Origin: an uncultured bacterium
Lineage (GTDB): Bacteria > Bacteroidota > Bacteroidia > Bacteroidales > Bacteroidaceae
NCBI GenBank assembly: GCA_905215575.1
Contig: CAJMQV010000003.1
Coordinates: 1-64,000 of the forward strand
DNA: 64,000 nt
Direction of reading: 5' to 3'
The first letter of the stretch is position 1. Each line of letters starts with the position of its first letter. The position numbers and the translations under genes are program-made. Below are positions 59,401 through 64,000 of the stretch, piece after piece. A model generated the notes under the pieces. That model did no database searches and had not been told where the DNA came from. It saw only the letters and a program-made list of their open reading frames with translations.

Positions 59401-60242
59401 TCTGATCCGTCCTGAACCATGTAAGCGATACCGGTTACATAGGTTCCTTTGTTATCCATAAAAGCATCATCAATAAAAAGCAATCCTTCTACTTCTGGAG
59501 TCCATTTCCAGTTCTCTTTATCTACGGTAAATCCGATTGGATTCCAGTCCTGAGTTTCGCGGTCGTATACATAATAGAAGATATCTACCGGTTGCAGATA
59601 GCTGAATGAGTTACAACCTAAGATATATCTTCCGTCGGCAGAGATCTTTTTCAGTCTGCTTTGATTGTTGTTTGTACCGGTCATACCCTTTTCTGGTAAG
59701 TTGGGTACTTCTATCAGTTTTCCTCCGGCTGAAATATCCCACATGGCAGGACCTTCGGCATAAGAGTCTTCGATGTCCGCATTACCGGTGGCAGTACCTA
59801 CCGCATACTTTCCGTCAGGAGTGATCGAATTGATGCAGCCGTTGCTCCATTTGTCAGGAGTGGAAACTCCGGCCCATCTTTTTTGGCTGACTATGTAGAA
59901 GGCTGGTTTGCCTCCCTGACTACCAACAACGATACTTCCGTCGTTTGTAACATCCAAGGCCTGGAATTCGTTGACAACGCTTGGATCTTCTTTATTGAAA
60001 AGGTCAGTTGTTGTGTTTGTGCTTAAGTCGATCAATTTCGGATAAGCTCTTTTTGAGTCATCTGATGGGCTTTTGGCATCAGCTACTGCCCATTTACCAT
60101 TGTCCGACATGTTTTGAATCATCGCCCCATCTTCATAAGAAAATAGATGAAACGTGGGTTTCTCCGTGTTTTGTGCTCCTCCTCTTATCGTTCCCGTGAA
60201 CAGGCACAATAATAGAAGCGGTTTTAAAAATACCTTTTTCAT
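56430..60242 (-). CDS. Large exported protein with Omp28-type thioredoxin-like domain and sorting-like tail
   Basis: The 1270-aa protein starts MKKVFLKPLLLLCLFTGTIR (the ATG at 60242; an ATG 24 bp upstream is in frame but would spoil the signal). Residues about 30-390 look like a beta-propeller of repeated blades (GSIVVGSQGGKPAFY, GKYAVGTATGN). Ig-like domains follow (PANGSTFSLIKNIRISFD). A jelly-roll of the MAM or choice-of-anchor type spans about 630-830. The Omp28 region near 925-1180 shows VVIEEYTGMGCGNCPLGHL with a C-x2-C pair. The end (KVELIGMNGALLNSAV, GYKGIVLVKLTQGNQTTVQK) is a type IX-like sorting tail. It is the first gene of the SusC/SusD operon. Confidence 0.8.
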   Translation of the reverse strand: MKKVFLKPLLLLCLFTGTIRGGAQNTEKPTFHLFSYEDGAMIQNMSDNGKWAVADAKSPSDDSKRAYPKLIDLSTNTTTDLFNKEDPSVVNEFQALDVTNDGSIVVGSQGGKPAFYIVSQKRWAGVSTPDKWSNGCINSITPDGKYAVGTATGNADIEDSYAEGPAMWDISAGGKLIEVPNLPEKGMTGTNNNQSRLKKISADGRYILGCNSFSYLQPVDIFYYVYDRETQDWNPIGFTVDKENWKWTPEVEGLLFIDDAFMDNKGTYVTGIAYMVQDGSEFRLPFKYEIATKKFELYNETYTRDYAGYTISNNGTVLAASPAGNAIREWSIRQGGYWYDFSEILSQHYGMDYTKNTGYNTTGTPIAISDDGLTIAVQADPLLYKNYVVDVPEALETSTEKINLLKNYTITPANGSTFSLIKNIRISFDKDIQVLGSLSDISFKGDKGSAPKILKFALVTGSSKEVEVTFRSSLLNAGETYTLNIPAGCIALKDDKSKTNDAIKVSYLGRENVPVAITGVSPNRNSKVSQINYSSNPIVFTFDCPVATTDTASAALYIEGREEAICSMAVGVSENKVAVYPTQGQYLYKGSNYKVVLKAGSVTDIAGGNGNVADTVTYIGSYERTIEVNDTLIYQNNFDAGVGDMLLLDNDKLTPSSEMQDLGFEQEKTPWMPIWDEDDANNLSAGSNSSYSDVNGRADDWMSTSQLFIPDNKCVLTFNAQSYKAAKEDTLRVVILEKDELINALTPEIVEEFKTKGKVVYCERETPGASEDKLKDDWTFRTVKLDEFAGKNVYIAFWNNNKAQSVIMVDDMKVVHNMNLLVAIDNEEQVIKAENIQIKGRVLIKSGDPVQNMTLSLKDADNNVIETIEKTDLNLEAGDVYNFEFTKPLPLKIGYKNSYQISVTAGEEKTEFKSEISNLAFKPEKRVVIEEYTGMGCGNCPLGHLTLERLEKQYGDLVLPIAIHTYSGDPYANGLGAYETFLFGSSAGAPSANINRKGVYYPMASITTTSGTDYVFNAPEGSDPLWSDVVAQEFNVETNADINITATYDANTQRLDIPCKVKFALNEKETNIYLFAVIMEDNLVGYQSNYKANETSPALGEWGKGGIYGKAEVVPYYFDHVALGCIGTSFNGTGGYIPADVEAGNTYEATITTTNSAIKYNDANSCKVVVMMIDGNSGKYINAAQAHLDITSGINDAQDSQKIQISCQGHEISIAGASEAKVELIGMNGALLNSAVCSENTKLTVPGYKGIVLVKLTQGNQTTVQKVLVK

Positions 60243-60281
60243 AATTGCATTATTTTTAATGGTCATTTAGTTTTTCGGCTA

Positions 60282-60289
60282 CAAAAGTA
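60282..60289 (-). promoter_or_regulatory. -7 box for the leftward SusC/SusD operon
   Basis: On the minus strand TACTTTTG, a perfect TAnnTTTG, lies about 40 bp before the ATG at 60242. No good -33 box is visible. It is the only clear promoter seen for the six-gene leftward unit. Confidence 0.5.
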
Positions 60290-60333
60290 CAACAAATTTT
60301 TATGTTAGATTAAATAAAATAAGAAAAAACTAT

Positions 60334-60373
60334 TATTTTTGTGCGGGTTTTCAATAAAATAATACTACTTTTG
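60334..60373 (+). promoter_or_regulatory. Two candidate -7 boxes for the TlpA/DUF6029/Omp28 operon
   Basis: TATTTTTG (60334-60341) and TACTTTTG (60366-60373) are both perfect TAnnTTTG. The second lies 32 bp before the ATG at 60406. The divergent operon's promoter is within 50 bp, so both units share one control region of about 160 bp. Confidence 0.5.
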
Positions 60374-60405
60374 CGCCGTAAAAGAATAAATTTGTCAAAT
60401 ACAAA

Positions 60406-60897
60406 ATGAAAATGCGTAGATTTTTAAGTCTTGCTTTTGCAGCAATTTTAGGCATGTCTGCCTATGCGCAGTTGCCTTCGGTTAAATTAAAGGATTTGCA
60501 GGGTAAAGTTGTAGACACATCTTTGTTAAAGAATGATGGAAAACCTTTTATCATTAGTTTCTTTGCTACTTGGTGCAAGCCTTGTAACCGTGAATTGAGT
60601 GCTATCAATGAACAGTATGTTGATTGGCAGGATGAAACAGGGGTTAAACTGGTTGCCGTATCTATTGATCAGGCTCAGAATATTAATAAGGTGAAGCCTT
60701 TAGTTGATGGAGAGGGATGGCCTTATGAAGTCCTGTTGGATCCGAATAGCGAGTTTCGTCGTGCTATGGGAGTTCAGATGATTCCTCATGTATTCGTTAT
60801 TGACGGAAACGGAAAGATTGCTTTCTCACACAGTGGCTATACAGATGGTGCTGAGGCTGAGTTGATTGAGAAGGTACGTGAACTGATAAAGAAATAA
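60406..60897 (+). CDS. TlpA-like periplasmic thioredoxin
   Basis: The 163-aa exported protein has a signal peptide (MKMRRFLSLAFAAILGMSAYA). A TlpA/ResA-type thioredoxin fold follows with the active site FFATWCKPCNRELSAI, the SIDQAQNINK insertion and cis-proline GVQMIPHVFVID. It likely reduces disulfides in the periplasm or on the surface. It is the first of at least four rightward genes and lies 20 bp before the DUF6029 gene, whose neighbour is the C-x2-C Omp28 lipoprotein. Confidence 0.88.
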   Translation: MKMRRFLSLAFAAILGMSAYAQLPSVKLKDLQGKVVDTSLLKNDGKPFIISFFATWCKPCNRELSAINEQYVDWQDETGVKLVAVSIDQAQNINKVKPLVDGEGWPYEVLLDPNSEFRRAMGVQMIPHVFVIDGNGKIAFSHSGYTDGAEAELIEKVRELIKK

Positions 60898-60917
60898 TTT
60901 CTAAAAAGATTTGGAGA

Positions 60918-62570
60918 ATGAGATTGTTGAATGCTACTGTGCTGCTCTTGCTTTTGGGAGGTGTACAAACGCTTTCTGCTCAAGATGATCCTAAGGTGGT
61001 GCTTCATGGAAGTGTACAGAGTGATGTGCTTTTTCCAGAGAATGATTCACAAATCGGTACACAGACTCATAACGAGTGGGGACTTACCAATACGTATGCC
61101 GATTTGAATCTGATGAGCAAATATGTAGACGCCGGTGCCCGCTTGGAGTTTATGCAATGGCCTTTGGATGGTTTTGAGCCGGATTTTAAAGGATGGGGTG
61201 TTCCTTACTTTTATGTGAAAGGCAAGTTTAAAGGAGGCGATGTAACTTTAGGCGATTTCTATGATCAGTTCGGAAGTGGTTTTATCTTCCGTACCTATGA
61301 GGAGCGAAGTCTGGGTATTGATAATTCTTTGCGGGGTATCCGTTTGAACTATGGAGGTATCAAAGGAGTGCAGTTTAAACTTTTGGGAGGATTGCAACGT
61401 GGATACTGGTCTTGGAGCAAGGATTCCTATGTCGGAGGTACTGATTTGGAAATCAATATGGACCAATATTGTAAGGCTTTGCAGGAAAAGAATATCACTT
61501 GGATGCTTGGTGGATCATATGTCTTGAAATATGAGCATGATGAGGATATTGTTTTGCCTGGTACGGTCTACCGTCTGTCACTTCCGCTCACAGTGCACGC
61601 ACTTGATGTCCGTTCGCGTTTTCAGTTAGGTGATTATAGCCTTTTGGCTGAGTACGCTTGGAAAACACAGGACCCCAGTCAGGACAACGGGTATATTTAT
61701 CATCGCGGTAATGCCGTAATGCTTTCCGGATCTTATTCCAAAAGAGGTTTGAGTGTTTTGGCTCAGGCAAAGCGCAGTGATAACATGGCATTCCGCAGTC
61801 AGCGAACTAAGGAAGGAACTTCTCTGTTCATTAATAATATGCCGGCCTTTGCTTATCAGCATACTTATGCGTTGCCGGCCCTCTATCCGTATGCCACACA
61901 GGCTGCCGGAGGAGAATGGGCTTTTCAGGGTGAAGTCAGCTATTTGTTTAAGCGCAAGACTGCATTGGGCGGTAAATACGGAACAAAAATCAAAGTAAAT
62001 TTCAGCCACGTACGTGGGTTGGACAAACAACCGGTTGCCCAGTACGAAGGATCTTATTATGGAACAGACGGATATACGTCTAAATTCTTTAAGATGGGCG
62101 ATAAGTACTATCAGGACATTAATGTTCAGTTGGAGAAAAAGGTTACGAAATCCTTCAAATTGAACTTGATGTATATGAACCAGTACTATAATCAGGCTGT
62201 TATTGAAAAGCATGGTTCAGCCATCAGATCCAATATTGCCGTTGTCGAAGGAAAGTACCAGTTTAATAATAAACTGACTCTTCGCGGTGAATACCAGTAT
62301 TTGGCTACGAAAGATGACGAAGGCGATTGGATGTATGGATTGCTGGAATTGTCTGTACAGCCTCATTGGATGTTTACTGTCAGTGACATGTGGAATAATG
62401 GAGAGACCAACTTACATTATTATATGGGTTCTGTAACCTTTAACTACAATGCGCATCGCTTGATGTTGGGCTATGGACGTACACGTGCCGGTTTCAACTG
62501 TTCCGGAGGTGTGTGTCGTTATGTACCGGCCAGCAGAGGAGTGCAGTTATCCTATAATTTCAACTTTTAA
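60918..62570 (+). CDS. DUF6029 outer-membrane beta-barrel protein
   Basis: The 550-aa protein has a signal peptide (ending LSAQ) and a beta-barrel composition with frequent aromatic strands. It carries the family elements GDFYDQFGSGFIFRTYEERS, LGIDNSLRGIRLNY, RGEYQYLATKDDEGDW and the end GGVCRYVPASRGVQLSYNF. DUF6029 proteins are common in Bacteroidetes next to TlpA and Omp28 genes; their role is unknown. The final aromatic residue suits a BAM-inserted barrel. It is cotranscribed with its neighbours (20 bp and 3 bp gaps). Confidence 0.85.
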   Translation: MRLLNATVLLLLLGGVQTLSAQDDPKVVLHGSVQSDVLFPENDSQIGTQTHNEWGLTNTYADLNLMSKYVDAGARLEFMQWPLDGFEPDFKGWGVPYFYVKGKFKGGDVTLGDFYDQFGSGFIFRTYEERSLGIDNSLRGIRLNYGGIKGVQFKLLGGLQRGYWSWSKDSYVGGTDLEINMDQYCKALQEKNITWMLGGSYVLKYEHDEDIVLPGTVYRLSLPLTVHALDVRSRFQLGDYSLLAEYAWKTQDPSQDNGYIYHRGNAVMLSGSYSKRGLSVLAQAKRSDNMAFRSQRTKEGTSLFINNMPAFAYQHTYALPALYPYATQAAGGEWAFQGEVSYLFKRKTALGGKYGTKIKVNFSHVRGLDKQPVAQYEGSYYGTDGYTSKFFKMGDKYYQDINVQLEKKVTKSFKLNLMYMNQYYNQAVIEKHGSAIRSNIAVVEGKYQFNNKLTLRGEYQYLATKDDEGDWMYGLLELSVQPHWMFTVSDMWNNGETNLHYYMGSVTFNYNAHRLMLGYGRTRAGFNCSGGVCRYVPASRGVQLSYNFNF

Positions 62571-62573
62571 GAT

Positions 62574-63365
62574 ATGAGAACTCGGATATATTCTATAGCA
62601 GCCATCTTGTTGGCTGCATCTTCTGTCTTGTCATCCTGCGACGAAAAAGATTTTGACCAGCGCTATGAGGAGATGACTGAGATTACTCCTCAGCGGAATG
62701 TTTTGCTCGAAGAGTTTACGGGGCAGATGTGTCCCAATTGCCCGAAGGCTCATCAGGCCGTTGCCGGATTCAAGCAACAGTATGGAGAGCATTTGATTGC
62801 TGTAAGTATCCATGCGGGCCATTTTGGCATTGATGGGTCAAAAGTGCCACAGTTGGCTTTGATGCGTCCTGAAGGAAATGTCTATGCAAATAAATGGGAT
62901 ATATCGGCTTATCCTTCTGCAATGATTAATCGGCGTCAGGGACCCTTAATGGTTGATGCTTGGGTAAATCCGTTGCGTATAGAGTTTCTGCGTACCACTC
63001 CTTTACAGATTGCGGCTAAGGCGCAGTACGACGAGGATAATGGAAAAGTTCAGATAACGGTAGATATGGAATCTACTGTAAATCTTTCCGGTAAGCTGCA
63101 GGTTTGGGTTACTGAGAATAATATCGTGGCTCCGCAACAGGATGGTACAGTAATGTTACCTGAATATACGCATAATCATGTTTTTCAGGCAAGTGTAAAC
63201 GGAGTGTGGGGAGAAGATGTGCAATTGGCAACTTCTGAATCGCTTCGAAAGAAATATGAAATAACCAAGGAAAGTTATTGGAAACGTGAGAATCTGGCGA
63301 TTGTTGCATTTGTATATAATGAAACAGACGGAGTGATTCATGTCACGGAATGTCCGGTGAATTGA
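62574..63365 (+). CDS. Omp28-family lipoprotein with C-x2-C motif
   Basis: The 263-aa protein has a lipobox ending VLSSC22. An Omp28 core follows: QRNVLLEEFTGQMCPNCPKA, then GEHLIAVSIHAGHFGIDGS and the cis-proline-like SAYPSAMINR. The C-terminal part is a beta-rich domain (KLQVWVTENNIVAPQQDGTV, THNHVFQASVNGVW). The fold is thioredoxin-like, so C-P-N-C may be redox-active and served by the TlpA protein three genes upstream. The large protein of the divergent operon carries the same domain. Confidence 0.88.
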   Translation: MRTRIYSIAAILLAASSVLSSCDEKDFDQRYEEMTEITPQRNVLLEEFTGQMCPNCPKAHQAVAGFKQQYGEHLIAVSIHAGHFGIDGSKVPQLALMRPEGNVYANKWDISAYPSAMINRRQGPLMVDAWVNPLRIEFLRTTPLQIAAKAQYDEDNGKVQITVDMESTVNLSGKLQVWVTENNIVAPQQDGTVMLPEYTHNHVFQASVNGVWGEDVQLATSESLRKKYEITKESYWKRENLAIVAFVYNETDGVIHVTECPVN

Positions 63366-63391
63366 TTATAAAACGAATAAATACTTTTGTT

Positions 63392-64000
63392 ATGAAAAAA
63401 ATCTTTACTTCAATTTTATTTGCTTGTTGCAGCCTGATTTCCATGGCGCAACAACTGAGTTTTGTGGCTGACGGAAAAACTTTGGAGAATGGTTCCAAAT
63501 ATATTTCCGATAAAATGGAAATTACAGAAGTGGCGGGTTTAGGAGCCAGTTATAAACTTAATTCAGGTTTGCTTTTAAAAGCGGAAAAAGATGGTAATAT
63601 TGTAGTTTCTTTGGAATCTAAGCAGGGAGATATTGAATTTTGTTCCTTGGATGGAAGCTGTATCAACGTAGCTCCAGGTGAAACCAGAGAAAAAAAAGGG
63701 GCTGTAAAGGCTTCGTCTGAGCAGGATTTGCAGATCCATTTTGGATTAGGTTTTAGTATGGGGGATGCCCCGGTTGGAACTGCCGAAGTAGTAGTTTCCG
63801 CTTGGTATGAGGATGCTCCGAATGAGAAAATTTCTTTGAATATTGTAATGAGTAACGATCCGACAGTTACAGCGATTGATGCGGTTGAGGCTGCTTCTGC
63901 ACAGATTACTTTTGCTGACGGAATTTTGGCCTATCAGTTTGCTAAAGCTGGTCAGTACACCCTTTCCCTGTATACTTTGTCTGGTGAGAAAGTCATGCAG
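63392..64000 (+). CDS. Exported protein with sorting-like C-terminus (3' end outside window)
   Basis: I translated 203 open codons from the ATG at 63392 to the window end. A signal peptide (MKKIFTSILFACCSLISMAQ) is followed by a beta-sandwich-like region (LSFVADGKTLENGSKYISDK, VVVSAWYEDAPNEKISLNIV). It then enters what looks like the start of a type IX-like tail (ITFADGILAYQFAKAGQYTL, SLYTLSGEKVMQ). It begins 26 bp after the Omp28 gene and belongs to that operon. Only a few residues are probably missing. Confidence 0.8.
   Translation, partial: MKKIFTSILFACCSLISMAQQLSFVADGKTLENGSKYISDKMEITEVAGLGASYKLNSGLLLKAEKDGNIVVSLESKQGDIEFCSLDGSCINVAPGETREKKGAVKASSEQDLQIHFGLGFSMGDAPVGTAEVVVSAWYEDAPNEKISLNIVMSNDPTVTAIDAVEAASAQITFADGILAYQFAKAGQYTLSLYTLSGEKVMQ

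Overview
The window comes from a Bacteroidales chromosome, most likely Bacteroides, Phocaeicola or a close relative. The evidence is a SusC/SusD pair, BACON, DUF4302 and Mx1-type surface lipoproteins, DUF6029 and Omp28 proteins, C-terminal tails resembling type IX secretion sorting domains, and many upstream TAnnTTTG (-7) boxes typical of the Bacteroidetes housekeeping sigma factor. No rRNA, tRNA, CRISPR array, transposase or integrase was recognised. Species cannot be fixed from the sequence alone.

Layout. 1-1842 (-): 3'-truncated outer-membrane beta-barrel protein with a sigma54-like promoter and a 37-bp palindrome upstream. 2.1-12.7 kb: core genes, namely an AspT-type transporter, serS, an NfnAB-like fused flavoprotein, a DUF486 membrane protein, a TtcA-like thiolase, a PD40-repeat exported protein, a nucleoside phosphorylase and mnmE. 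12.75-27.6 kb: an accessory island without an integrase. It starts with two decayed genes (nucleotidyltransferase, metallophosphoesterase). Next is a compact AT-rich operon of XRE regulator, 1599-aa zinc-ribbon/TPR/P-loop ATPase, 605-aa AAA ATPase with a HEPN-type R-x4-H motif, and WYL regulator. Then comes a compositionally different block with a 41-aa membrane peptide, a 131-aa basic protein, two paralogous proteins of 148 and 168 aa, and a PIF1-like helicase with a TPR tail. It ends in a broken junction with a minus-strand trypsin-like protease and a frameshifted membrane-protein remnant.

27.7-37.8 kb: ordinary metabolic and housekeeping genes (small wHTH, flavodoxin-type reductase, AlkZ-related protein, thioredoxin, DUF4186, MBL hydrolase, MutT, RSH-like HD hydrolase, flavin reductase, zinc alcohol dehydrogenase, GH29 fucosidase, SpoU methyltransferase, TIGR04076 protein, threonine aldolase). 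37.8-42.3 kb: a MarR-controlled tripartite drug efflux operon (TolC, EmrA and EmrB types). 42.8-48.0 kb: a 1148-aa exported protein and an M6 metalloprotease.

48.1-64 kb: two divergent envelope operons. The leftward one runs from a 1270-aa Omp28-domain protein through SusC, SusD, an Mx1 zinc peptidase, a DUF4302 lipoprotein and a BACON lipoprotein. The rightward one carries a TlpA-like thioredoxin, a DUF6029 outer-membrane protein, an Omp28 lipoprotein and a truncated exported protein.

The best candidate for an undescribed system is the XRE-ATPase-ATPase/HEPN-WYL operon (14.3-22.3 kb), possibly together with the adjoining hairpin-punctuated small-gene/helicase block (22.3-26.3 kb). Its architecture resembles nucleic-acid-surveillance or anti-phage conflict systems, but function is inferred only.
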